64,000 nt of DNA from Microcoleus sp. AS-A8. GTDB lineage: Bacteria > Cyanobacteriota > Cyanobacteriia > Cyanobacteriales > Coleofasciculaceae. Positions 9,369 through 18,048 of the stretch are shown one piece after another. The notes under the pieces are model-generated. The model was not told the origin of the DNA. It made no database searches and was given only the letters and a program-made list of their open reading frames with translations. The translations under genes were made by a program, and so were the position numbers. The stretch lies in assembly GCA_039962225.1 (NCBI GenBank), contig JAMPKV010000022.1, forward strand, positions 1-64,000, written 5' to 3'. Every line of letters begins with the position of its first letter. Position 1 is the stretch's first letter.

Positions 9369-10733
9369 TCACGCCCTCACTGGAGTTTTCTGAAGCCGAG
9401 GTGCGATCGCAACCATCTGCATCCCTGCGGGGGGAGCTAAAGTTAAGCCCCGACGTACTGGCTTGATGGGATGATTACTGGTTAGCCCTAGCTGAAAACG
9501 CGACATGATGGTAGCAATGACTAATTTCATCTCAAGTTGCGCCAATGCCGCTCCGATACAGCGACGGTTGCTGCCACCAAAGGGAAAATATTCGTAAGGG
9601 GAATATTGCCTTTCTAAGAAGCGCTCTGGTTTAAAACGCTTGGGTTCTGGGTAAATATCCTCTCGTTGATGGATCAGATAAATCGAAGGCATCAGCGCCG
9701 TACCCGCTTCAAACTGATACCCCGCAATCTCCATGGGTGATTTGAGAATTCTAATGAAGGTACTCGGAGCAATGGGATAAATCCGCAGCGTTTCAGAGCA
9801 AATCGCACTCAGGTAGGGAAGTCGAGCCATTTCCATTGGATCGAATCCATCACCCAGCGTCTCTAAATCCGCCATCAGCTTGTCATGCACTTCTGGGAGA
9901 TGATGAATCCAGTAAAATGCCCAGGTTAGAGCTGAAGCGGTGGTTTCATGTCCAGCAACCAGGAGTGTCATCAACTCATCGTGTAACTCCTCATCCGTCA
10001 TCGGTTGACCGGCTTCGTCACGAGCGGACAGCAGTAAGGTAAGAATATCAGTGCGAGAGAAGTCACCTTGCTCCCGGCGTTCCCGAATCTCGTCATAAAG
10101 TAGCTGTCGGACTTGCTGCTTGATTCGCAAAAAACGTCCCCACGGACTGAGTGGCCCCCAATCCTGGCGGAGTGAGGGGAAAAACAGCAAGGTGGAACTG
10201 AGGGGAGTGCCCAGCGCATCTAGCATGAAATTGAGCAAGCGCCTCAGTTGCTCAAAGCGCTCTCCTTCATCCAACCCAAACACAGCTCGTAAAATTACCC
10301 GTAAGGTAATCTCTTGCATGAAGGGACGAACGACAAAGGGGTTGCCCATCGTCCACTCGTCTGTTATTTCCTGAGTTATGTTACAGATGAGCTGGCTGTA
10401 AGTCCGTAGGCGATCGCCATGAAAGGGGGGCATCAACAACCGTCGCTGGCGTTCGTGGCTCTCACCATCGAGCATGATTAGGGAGTTGTCCCCCAGCAGA
10501 TATCGTAAAACTCCATTCCCTCTACCCGATATAAATTGCTCTGGATCGGCAGTAAAAATCTGCTTAACCGCTTCTGGATTACCGACATAAACAAAAGGTG
10601 GTCCTTTTTTCCCTCCTACCTTGAAGATGTCGCCATAACGTTGGGAATATTGATCCAGGTAGTCCAAGGGGCGAAAAATCAGCTTGAGCATCCTTAGAAA
10701 TTGCGGCGTTTGTGGCCCATCAGGTAGTGTCAT
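9369..10733 (-). CDS. Cytochrome P450, CYP110-like
   Basis: This 454-residue P450 monooxygenase has all family landmarks: the I-helix oxygen-activation motif AGHETT (260-265), the K-helix ETLR (314-317), a PERF block, and the heme-binding loop FPFGGSNRRCIG with the proximal Cys at 392. The N-terminal LPDGPQTPQFLRMLK region and the overall sequence suggest the cyanobacterial CYP110 family, members of which oxidise fatty acids or terpenes. The natural substrate is not deducible. No ferredoxin or reductase gene is adjacent. There is no N-terminal membrane anchor, so it is likely soluble or peripheral. It is divergent from the acetyltransferase gene with 40 bp between starts. Confidence 0.93.
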   Translation of the reverse strand: MTLPDGPQTPQFLRMLKLIFRPLDYLDQYSQRYGDIFKVGGKKGPPFVYVGNPEAVKQIFTADPEQFISGRGNGVLRYLLGDNSLIMLDGESHERQRRLLMPPFHGDRLRTYSQLICNITQEITDEWTMGNPFVVRPFMQEITLRVILRAVFGLDEGERFEQLRRLLNFMLDALGTPLSSTLLFFPSLRQDWGPLSPWGRFLRIKQQVRQLLYDEIRERREQGDFSRTDILTLLLSARDEAGQPMTDEELHDELMTLLVAGHETTASALTWAFYWIHHLPEVHDKLMADLETLGDGFDPMEMARLPYLSAICSETLRIYPIAPSTFIRILKSPMEIAGYQFEAGTALMPSIYLIHQREDIYPEPKRFKPERFLERQYSPYEYFPFGGSNRRCIGAALAQLEMKLVIATIMSRFQLGLTSNHPIKPVRRGLTLAPPAGMQMVAIAPRLQKTPVRA

Positions 10734-10773
10734 AGATATCCAATTTCGGTAAGAATCAACGGCCCTATCTCAC

Positions 10774-11247
10774 ATGATAGAAATCAAATCCCCACAATTA
10801 CACCAATCTGAAGAGGTCAAGCACCTAATTTTTGCAGTTTGCAATGAAATTTTTCAGGTTTCTGAAGAAACGATTAGGCGCTTCGATACTATGTCTGACA
10901 TAGATGATGTCTACTCGCACTACTTGGACAACGGCGGCACATTCTTAGTACTGCTCGATCAGGAAAGGGTCGTTGGCAGTGGAGCTATCCGACGGTTGAA
11001 CGATGACATCTGTGAACTCAAGCGTATGTGGTTTCTTAAAGAGTACCGAGGGCGAGGTTTAGCCAATAACATGGTTCAGTTGCTTTTAGATTTTGCTCGA
11101 AATGCAGGCTATAAAAAAGTCAGACTCGACCTCTTTGACGAACAAAAACAAGCACAAGCACTAGAGTTTTATAAGCGGATAGGATTTTATGCGATCGCTC
11201 CCTACAACGATAGTTTCTGTACTGTGTTTATGGAGAAAGATCTATAA
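10774..11247 (+). CDS. GNAT-family N-acetyltransferase
   Basis: This 157-residue GCN5-related acetyltransferase transfers acetyl from acetyl-CoA to an amine of unknown identity. The diagnostic acetyl-CoA loop is present as the beta-4/alpha-3 segment ELKRMWFLKEYRGRGLANNMVQ (motif A R-G-R-G-L, about residues 93-97). Motif B, ALEFYKRIGF (about 130-139), follows near the C-terminus. No targeting signal is seen. It is divergently transcribed from the P450 gene across 40 bp, so the promoters overlap, but no functional link is evident. Only the family level can be assigned. Confidence 0.9.
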   Translation: MIEIKSPQLHQSEEVKHLIFAVCNEIFQVSEETIRRFDTMSDIDDVYSHYLDNGGTFLVLLDQERVVGSGAIRRLNDDICELKRMWFLKEYRGRGLANNMVQLLLDFARNAGYKKVRLDLFDEQKQAQALEFYKRIGFYAIAPYNDSFCTVFMEKDL

Positions 11248-11253
11248 GGAACA

Positions 11254-11280
11254 AACCACCGAGGCACAGAGTACGCTGAG
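11254..11280. repeat. Short CACAGAG-type dispersed repeat, copy 2
   Basis: AACCACCGAGGCACAGAG with a GCTGAG ending; related to 1107-1133 and 26472-26500. It lies between two convergent genes. Confidence 0.5.
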
Positions 11281-11368
11281 GGAGTTAATTAGGAAATAAT
11301 GAGCTTAGTAGGAATGACTTAGAATCGCTCTATTATACTTAAAGTAGAGAGTATGGAATTAGTTGTAC

Positions 11369-14300
11369 CTATACTGGAATTTCAATGATGAATTCTGAAC
11401 CTTTTCCTGGTGAAGAAATGCAAGTCAGTTTGCCGCCATGTTTTTCGGTCACAATCTGACGACTGATTGATAAGCCCAGTCCTGTCCCTTGCCCCACGGG
11501 TTTGGTCGTGAACAGATAGTCAAATACCTTTTGTTTGACCTCTTCATTCATGCCTACTCCATTATCCTTGATTCGGATACTCACCCATTGCTCATCCTGG
11601 GAAACCTCTGTGCGGATTATAATCTGTCTGAGGTTCGCTTCATTCTTTTGTTCAACTTGACTCTGGATTACCTCATCTAAGGCATCAATGGCATTAGCAA
11701 GAAGATTGAGAAACACCTGATTGAGCTGTTCGGGATAGCCGTTCACGAGCGGCAAATCACCATACTCTTTGATGACTCGAATTTCAGGACGAGGCCCATT
11801 GGCTTTGAGACGATGCTTTAAAATAATTAAGGTGCTGTCAATCCCTTCATGTAAATTAAACGTCACCTTGGTTGAGGTATCTGATCGGGAGAAGGTTCGT
11901 AACGAGGTACTGAGCTGGTGGATACGGTCTGTTCCCACTTTCAAAGAACAAATTAATTTGGGTAAATCTTCGAGCAAAAAGAGCAAATCAATTTCCTCAA
12001 TTTCCCTTATAATCTCTGATGCAGGCTGAGGATAATATTGTTGATACAGTTTCAACAGATGAATTAAATCTTGAATCGATGTCTCGGCATAACTCAGATT
12101 GCCAGCGATAAAGCTCACAGGATTATTAATTTCGTGGGCGACTCCCGCCACGAGTTGGCCAATACTCACCATTTTTTCACTCTGTACCAGTTGAAGTTGC
12201 ATCTGTTGAACTTGTTGTAAGGATTGAGCGAGTTGCATAGCACGCTCTCGTTCCCTTGTTTCCGATGCTTGTAATTCCAGATAAAGACGAGTATTTTCCA
12301 AGAAGATTGCAGCCTGGGTACAGTGGGTTTTAATCCGCGCCAAGAGCTCATCCTTAGCAATTGGCTTGGTCAAATAATCATTGGCTCCTGCTTCTAAGCC
12401 AACAACCAGATCCGAGACTTGGTTTCTAGCCGTGAGCAATACAATGGGCAACTCATTGGCCTGCCATGTTTCGCGGATTTTGCACGTAACCTCATAACCT
12501 GTCATGCGGGGCATCATCACATCGAGCAAGATCAAGTCAGGTTTGAACCCTTCTGCCAAAAGTGATAGTGCTTCAAAACCGGAGGATGCCTCAGTCACTT
12601 CATAGTGATACAAAGACAGATGATTGACCAACACTCGACGATTGATTGGCTCATCATCCACAACCAGAATTTTGTAAGGCCGCTGTTGGTCATGCGCCAA
12701 TTGTTCTCGCAAGTCTGCCAAAACCAGTTCTTCATTACGCGTCATCTGTTCCTCGTCATCCATGCTTTGACCTGGGTCATAAACCGAGAACACAGGACGG
12801 AGGGCGGAGGACGAAGGCAGTTGATAGCGCAGACTGGAGACATGGGAGCCAAAACTACCGCTTTCTGACACCTGAGTCACGGGTAGGGTGAAAGTAAATC
12901 GCGATCCTTGATCGAGTGAGGATTCGACCCAAATCTCCCCACCGTGCAGTTCCACCAGTTTCCCCGTAATTGCCAATCCTAAGCCAGTCCCACCATAGAT
13001 TCGAGCGGTTGAGCCATCGGCTTGCTCAAAGGACTCAAAGATGCGGTCTAGTTTATCCTCTGGAATCCCAATGCCCGTGTCGGTGACTGTGATTTGGATT
13101 GTGGATTTTAGATTTTGCATCGCGCTCTGCGCCGCTACCTTAGAAGCTGGGATACGTTCTCCCTCTCTCCAGGTTTCGATTTCCTCATCTCTTGCACTCC
13201 TAACGAGCTGGGCGGATACTTCCACGCGGCCACTATCGGTAAACTTAATCGCATTACCGATAAGATTTTGCAAGATTTGTTGTAAACGGTTTTCATCTGC
13301 CATCACTGGGGGCAAATCTGGAGGAATCGTATTAATGAGTTGCAAATTTTTGTGACGGACTAAAGGCTTACTGAGGGTCAGGACAACTTCTGCAATTTCT
13401 CGCAGTGCTACTGGCTTCAATTGCAGTGTAATGGTCTGGTGTCTGAGCTTGGAGAAATCCAAAATATCATTGACTAAGTTAGCCAGTCGCCGTCCACTGG
13501 TAACGATCATTGTCAGATTGGAAATCGTACCTGGAGACAGCTTGCCAGTTGCACCTTCAATTAGGGACTCAGCAATACCAATAATTCCATTCAAAGGTGT
13601 GCGGAGTTCGTGAGAAGTATTGGCTAAAAATTCATCCTTGAGTTTGTCAGTTTTTTGCAAGGCTTCCTGCGCTTGTTTGAGTCCTGCCTCACGGGCATAA
13701 ACCTCAGCGGCCATCACGTTGAACGAATGCGCCAATCGTCCCAGTTCATCTTGCCGTGTTGTATCTAGGTGAATATTAAAGTCTCCGGCAGCAATCTGCT
13801 CGGTGGCAACCATCAAATTATTCAGGGGAGTGGCAACCTGTTGGCGCAAGACAAACAACAGAACCATAATTTCAACGAGCAAAGAAATACCGCCTAAAAT
13901 TAGGACGAACTGGGCATTCTCTAAGGCGACACCTGAGAGAATAGACTTGGGAAAAACAGTGACAAAGTACCAGTCAGGAACCTGTAGCTTGGCAACAGCA
14001 AGATACTCTTTATCCTTAGTATTTTCAACCACAACCTGTCCGGAATTCAGATTTTTCACTAACTGAAAAATCCGGGTTAGATGGGAGTCTCCAGATTGGA
14101 TTATTTCCAATTTGCCGTTCTTGTCTTTGATTTGATCCATCTTGTTGGGATGGGCAATCAAGCGACCGTCTGCCCGAAAGATGATGTTATAGGTACCTGG
14201 TAAGCGGTCTTGCAGGGTTCGATCCAACAGTTCATTCAGAACAATGTCATGCCCTAATGTAGCAATGTGTTTGCCTGCTCGATCCACAGGGGTTTCACAG

Positions 14301-14983
14301 GAAACGATCCAATTTCTGGCGACCTTATCATAGTAAAGTCCGGTACAAATGGTCTGACGGCTTGGGTTATGCTCTGGGTCAGCAATCCAGAAATATTCCT
14401 CATCCGGGATGTAGAGATCGGCTGTGGCATTATCAGCCCAAGGAACTTCGGGCCAGTACATGACAACCATGTTTTCCGGAGCGTTAATGTAAGTGTTTTG
14501 AAACCGGCTGCGCCAGGAAGGCCCATAGGACATCACCAAATTATAGAAAGTAAGGATGCGGCGGCGAATTTCTGCGTTGAGCTTCAGGTTTTTGCCCAGG
14601 TAAACTCCCGGCTGGCGACTGCGATCAAAGCCTTCAGAGCGATTACGAATCACACCATCTTTGGAACGCATGAACAGCCGATTGAATTCGGCTTGGGGGT
14701 CTTGGTTGCCTACTTCATCTAGTCTGCGCCTGAGTTCCTGATCGAGTACCCCATGGTTGTCTTCTGCCAGGGTAAAGATACTACTTTCCCGCTGTCCCCG
14801 TTCGACAATATATTTCTCTAGTTGTCTCAGAGTCTGGTTTTCTAGAATCGACATCAAATGCAAGTAGCTGAGACCCGTCGAGCCAACGATGACTAAGGCA
14901 ATCCTCACCGCCATCTTGAGCAACGTTTCACGGGTAATCGAGCCTTTAGGTTTGGGGATGAGTTTGACTTTCAACAGTGACAT
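11369..14983 (-). CDS. Hybrid histidine kinase with two kinase modules
   Basis: This 1204-residue membrane sensor has the following order: TM1 (about 24-43); a periplasmic double-Cache-like sensor (about 45-355); TM2 (357-379); HAMP (about 380-432); HisKA with phospho-acceptor His458 in SHELRTP; a HATPase domain with the DTGIGIPEDKLDRIFE and GGTGLGLAI boxes; a receiver with Asp821 in LLDVMMP and Lys in LTKP; a coiled-coil (about 895-938); and a second HisKA/HATPase module with His950 in VAHEINNP and boxes NLLANAIDAL and GTGLGLSI. Both kinase modules look intact, which is uncommon. It is divergent from the sulfate-binding protein gene, suggesting but not proving a link to nutrient sensing. Its ligand is unknown. 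Confidence 0.93.
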   Translation of the reverse strand: MSLLKVKLIPKPKGSITRETLLKMAVRIALVIVGSTGLSYLHLMSILENQTLRQLEKYIVERGQRESSIFTLAEDNHGVLDQELRRRLDEVGNQDPQAEFNRLFMRSKDGVIRNRSEGFDRSRQPGVYLGKNLKLNAEIRRRILTFYNLVMSYGPSWRSRFQNTYINAPENMVVMYWPEVPWADNATADLYIPDEEYFWIADPEHNPSRQTICTGLYYDKVARNWIVSCETPVDRAGKHIATLGHDIVLNELLDRTLQDRLPGTYNIIFRADGRLIAHPNKMDQIKDKNGKLEIIQSGDSHLTRIFQLVKNLNSGQVVVENTKDKEYLAVAKLQVPDWYFVTVFPKSILSGVALENAQFVLILGGISLLVEIMVLLFVLRQQVATPLNNLMVATEQIAAGDFNIHLDTTRQDELGRLAHSFNVMAAEVYAREAGLKQAQEALQKTDKLKDEFLANTSHELRTPLNGIIGIAESLIEGATGKLSPGTISNLTMIVTSGRRLANLVNDILDFSKLRHQTITLQLKPVALREIAEVVLTLSKPLVRHKNLQLINTIPPDLPPVMADENRLQQILQNLIGNAIKFTDSGRVEVSAQLVRSARDEEIETWREGERIPASKVAAQSAMQNLKSTIQITVTDTGIGIPEDKLDRIFESFEQADGSTARIYGGTGLGLAITGKLVELHGGEIWVESSLDQGSRFTFTLPVTQVSESGSFGSHVSSLRYQLPSSSALRPVFSVYDPGQSMDDEEQMTRNEELVLADLREQLAHDQQRPYKILVVDDEPINRRVLVNHLSLYHYEVTEASSGFEALSLLAEGFKPDLILLDVMMPRMTGYEVTCKIRETWQANELPIVLLTARNQVSDLVVGLEAGANDYLTKPIAKDELLARIKTHCTQAAIFLENTRLYLELQASETRERERAMQLAQSLQQVQQMQLQLVQSEKMVSIGQLVAGVAHEINNPVSFIAGNLSYAETSIQDLIHLLKLYQQYYPQPASEIIREIEEIDLLFLLEDLPKLICSLKVGTDRIHQLSTSLRTFSRSDTSTKVTFNLHEGIDSTLIILKHRLKANGPRPEIRVIKEYGDLPLVNGYPEQLNQVFLNLLANAIDALDEVIQSQVEQKNEANLRQIIIRTEVSQDEQWVSIRIKDNGVGMNEEVKQKVFDYLFTTKPVGQGTGLGLSISRQIVTEKHGGKLTCISSPGKGSEFIIEIPV

Positions 14984-15425
14984 GCAATTGATTCTCCTTT
15001 CTCCAGCCAGAAGGGTGAAACGCCAACGGCTGAGGTATTACTGAAGCGTGGAATGCTCCGATAAGTGCGGACTCGCTGACGTTCCCTATTTGGCTGTGGT
15101 TGAATCTGGATCAATTAACCAGCGATACATCTTGTATTAGGGGATTCAATGATTGACGACTGATCACAGGGGTGGCGATAGAATCTGCGATCGCATGAAA
15201 GGGCGGTGCTGAATGCAATCGCAGCAGGTAGATGCAGGGTTTGAAACTGACTCCAAGCCATGAAGTAGGACGCGTGACTTCCAAGTTGAGACACGTTCAA
15301 AGTTGCCTCGTTACAAGCTTGGTCAGAATCCTGTATGGTTGAGCAGCACTCAATATACACTATCTTTATCGGATTACCGTATTTTTGCTTTAAATTTTAG
15401 CAACTCCTGAGGAGTGTCAAGAGCG
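14984..15425. other. Divergent intergenic region, about 440 bases
   Basis: This separates the hybrid kinase from the sulfate-binding protein gene and must hold both promoters. One GCGATCGC (HIP1) lies near 15187. A minus-strand frame at 15115-15360 has no recognisable product and is not called. Confidence 0.6.
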
Positions 15426-16643
15426 ATGTCATCTCGTCAGTCACAAAAAAAGAAGTCATGGATGAAAGCACTCAAGAGGCAGATGGTGGCTATCATGAAT
15501 CGTCGAAATTGGCAATTTCAACCCTTGAGGCGAAAGACAAATCAAGGGTTTGTGTTGCTGCTAGCTTGGACCCTCAGCGTCTGTCTATTCATGCCGACTT
15601 GTGTACAGAATACGATTTCGCCCACTATATCCCCTGCATCCCAGACACAACTGACTCGCCAACAGCGTAAACCGATTGAGCTGACGCTGGTTTCCTTTGC
15701 TGTGACACGAGCCGCTTACACTGAAATTATTCCTCTGTTTCAACAGAGATGGAGACGAGAGCATAACCAGGAAGTCAGATTTCGACATAGCTTTGCTGGC
15801 TCTAGCACCCAAACCCGTGCCGTGATTAATGGACTCCCAACCGATGTAGTCCATCTGGCTCTGGCACCGGATGTCAACGAAATCCAGAAAGCTGGGTTGA
15901 TCCAGCCAGGATGGGAAAAAAGACTTTCACATAACAGTATTGTGACTCATACCGTGGGGGCAATTGTCACGCGTGGAGGGAATCCAAAACAAATCCAGAC
16001 CTGGTCTGATATGACTAAGCCCGGAGTTTCGGTGATTACCGCTGATCCCAAAACGTCAGGGATTGCCCGCTGGAATTTTCTAGCTTTTTGGGGGTCAGTG
16101 ACTCAGACTGGGGGAACTGAGGTACAAGCCTGGGATTTTGTAACGAGGGTTTTTCGGAATGTTCAGGTGTTAGCCAAAGATGCCCGTGAAGCAACAGACT
16201 TGTTTTTGCGGCAACATCAGGGGGATGTTCTGATTAACTATGAAAACGAGCTAATCTTAGCAGCTCAAGAAGGTTTGGCTAAAGATGCCGTCGTCATTAT
16301 TCCCGAAGTTAATATTTCCATCGACAATCCGATCGCAGTCGTTGATAAGTATGTTGATCGCAGAGGAACTCGCGAAGTTGCAGAAGCATTCGTGCAATTT
16401 CTTTATACCCCTGAAGCCCAGCGTGCGTTTGCCAAAGTAGGATTTCGACCGTTAGATCCAGTGGTGGCTCAAGAGTTCTCCGACCAGTTTCCCCCTGTCA
16501 GGAAATTGTTTACAGTGGAGGCATTCGGTGGATGGAACGCCATCCATGAGAAGTTCTTTCAGGATGGTGGAGTGTTCGATCAAATCCAAAGCAATCTGCG
16601 CGTTACCGAAAAACTGGGTTTAAAGCTGCTCATCCTCACATAA
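15426..16643 (+). CDS. sbpA: Sulfate-type ABC transporter substrate-binding protein
   Basis: This periplasmic binding protein captures sulfate or thiosulfate for an ABC importer. The mature part begins near the IELTLVSFAVTRAAY segment and contains the typical VRFRHSFAGSSTQTRAVINGLPTDVVHLAL block, DPKTSGIARWNFLA and the C-terminal FTVEAFGGWNAIHEKFF-like signature of SbpA/CysP. An N-terminal hydrophobic export segment (FVLLLAWTLSVCLFMPTC) is present after a long basic stretch. The frame opens at GTG 15414, but ATG 15426 has GAGGAG at a better distance; starts at 15459 or 15495 are also possible. No cysT, cysW or cysA permease genes follow. A TnpB element starts within a few dozen bases of the stop. 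Confidence 0.92.
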   Translation: MSSRQSQKKKSWMKALKRQMVAIMNRRNWQFQPLRRKTNQGFVLLLAWTLSVCLFMPTCVQNTISPTISPASQTQLTRQQRKPIELTLVSFAVTRAAYTEIIPLFQQRWRREHNQEVRFRHSFAGSSTQTRAVINGLPTDVVHLALAPDVNEIQKAGLIQPGWEKRLSHNSIVTHTVGAIVTRGGNPKQIQTWSDMTKPGVSVITADPKTSGIARWNFLAFWGSVTQTGGTEVQAWDFVTRVFRNVQVLAKDAREATDLFLRQHQGDVLINYENELILAAQEGLAKDAVVIIPEVNISIDNPIAVVDKYVDRRGTREVAEAFVQFLYTPEAQRAFAKVGFRPLDPVVAQEFSDQFPPVRKLFTVEAFGGWNAIHEKFFQDGGVFDQIQSNLRVTEKLGLKLLILT

Positions 16644-16717
16644 GATCTCCGGTCGCTCCGGGTCCTTCCAGGACGGCTTTTCTAGGTTAGAATATTTGCG
16701 TAGTATTTTCCACGTAA

Positions 16718-17929
16718 ATGATAGTCCTGGAGTTCAAGGCTAAGGGGAAGACAAATCAATACTCCGCAATAGACGACGCGATCAGAACAACTCAATTTGT
16801 CCGCAACAAAGCCATTCGCCATTGGATGGATAGCCGAGGTGTAGGACAGAAAGAGCTGTATCGCCTTAGCAAAGCACTCAGAGAAGAGTTCCCCTTTGTT
16901 AAAGCCCTGAATTCTAGTGCTTGCCAAGCAGCTATCGAGAGAGCCTATAGTTCAATTGCTCGATTCTATAGCAACTGCAAAAAGTCTATTCTAGGAAAAA
17001 AGGGATATCCACAATTTCAGAAAAACTGTCGGTCAGTAGAATACAAAACATCTGGCTGGTCATTATCTGAAACTCGCAAATCAATCACTTTCACAGATAA
17101 GAAGGGAATTGGCAAGCTTAAACTCAAAGGAACGTGGGATTTAAACTTCTACCAGTTAGAACAGATAAAACGGGTTAGGTTGATACGTCGTGCTGATGGC
17201 TACTACGTTCAATTCTTAGTGAGTGCTGAGAATAAAGTAGATGCAGATCTAACAGGAAAAATGATCGGACTAGACGTAGGGCTTAAAGACTTCTACACCG
17301 ATTCCAATGGTCATACGGAACCTAATCGTAAGTTTTATCGAACAGGCGAGAAGCGGTTGAAGTTTAGACAACGGCGCGTTTCTCGTAAAAATATTGGCTC
17401 TGCCAACCGAAGAAAGGCCATTAATCGACTAGGACGAGTACACCTCAAAATAAGTAGGCAACGTCAAGAACATGCCAAGCGAGTGGCACGTTGCGTAACC
17501 CAATCTAACGATTTGGTCGCCTATGAAGATTTGAGGATTAAGAACTTAGTCAAAAATCACTGTCTCTCCAAGTCTATTAATGATGCAGGTTGGTATCAAT
17601 TCAGAAAATGGTTAGAGTATTTCGGAGCTAAGTTCGGCAAGATAACCGTTGCGGTCAATCCTGCCTATACTTCTCAGGAATGTTCTAAGTGCGGCACTGT
17701 GATCAAAAAGTCCCTATCTATGAGAACTCACGCTTGTCAGTGTGGGTTTGTCCTAGACAGAGACTGGAATGCTGCCGTCAATATTCTGAAATTAGCCTTG
17801 AGTACCACAGGGCATGTGGGAACTTGGGTCATAGACCCGAACGCTTCGGGAGATTCGGCCTCTACTCTGATTGGAGCAATCCTATCAGGGCAAGCTGGGT
17901 CTATGAACGAAGAATCTCCGTGGCTTTAG
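16718..17929 (+). CDS. tnpB: TnpB RNA-guided nuclease (IS605 OrfB type)
   Basis: This 403-residue TnpB is the RNA-guided DNA endonuclease of IS200/IS605 elements and the ancestor of Cas12. The RuvC-like catalytic acids appear intact: Asp186 (GLDVG), Glu270 (AYEDL) and Asp349 (DRDWNAA). The zinc ribbon is CSKC (322-325) plus CQC (340-342). The ATG at 16718 follows the left-end region closely. The family's guide RNA (omega/reRNA) is normally read from the 3' end of tnpB across the right end, here about 17800-17944 with the guide beyond. The gene appears full length and probably active. It lies just behind the sulfate-binding protein gene. Confidence 0.93.
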   Translation: MIVLEFKAKGKTNQYSAIDDAIRTTQFVRNKAIRHWMDSRGVGQKELYRLSKALREEFPFVKALNSSACQAAIERAYSSIARFYSNCKKSILGKKGYPQFQKNCRSVEYKTSGWSLSETRKSITFTDKKGIGKLKLKGTWDLNFYQLEQIKRVRLIRRADGYYVQFLVSAENKVDADLTGKMIGLDVGLKDFYTDSNGHTEPNRKFYRTGEKRLKFRQRRVSRKNIGSANRRKAINRLGRVHLKISRQRQEHAKRVARCVTQSNDLVAYEDLRIKNLVKNHCLSKSINDAGWYQFRKWLEYFGAKFGKITVAVNPAYTSQECSKCGTVIKKSLSMRTHACQCGFVLDRDWNAAVNILKLALSTTGHVGTWVIDPNASGDSASTLIGAILSGQAGSMNEESPWL

Positions 17930-17944
17930 CCCGGAGAGTGTCAA
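17916..17944 (+). ncRNA. 3' scaffold of a predicted TnpB guide RNA / IS right end
   Basis: The subterminal hairpin CTCCGtGGC-TTTA-GCCcGGAG spans the tnpB stop and is followed by GAGTGTCAA. By the known architecture of TnpB systems the guide would begin at the right boundary (17945 on, reading AACCCATC or close). The 5' extent of the RNA cannot be read from sequence. Confidence 0.5.
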
Positions 17945-18048
17945 ACCCATCTCTTCAATGCTGGATACCAATCTTAGTCTTGCTCCCCCCTTTAACAAGC
18001 AGGGCTGGCGGGTGGATGGTGTAAGACATTAAACGTAAAATGCTACTA

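Larger units (their letters stand above)
16662..17944 (+). mobile_element. IS200/IS605-family element with tnpB only
   Basis: A left-end hairpin GTCCT-TCC-AGGAC (16662-16674) lies upstream of tnpB. A right-end hairpin with arms CTCCG (17916-17920) and CGGAG (17932-17936), then AGTGTCAA (17937-17944), overlaps and follows its end. The terminal TCAA matches right cleavage sites known in this family. No tnpA is present, so mobility would depend on a transposase supplied elsewhere. The exact left boundary is not determined, and no target-site duplication is expected for this family. Confidence 0.75.

Noticed and set aside
15115-15360. Minus-strand frame of 81 codons between the kinase and the sulfate-binding gene
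   Set aside because: Composition does not look coding and it lies in the divergent promoter region.
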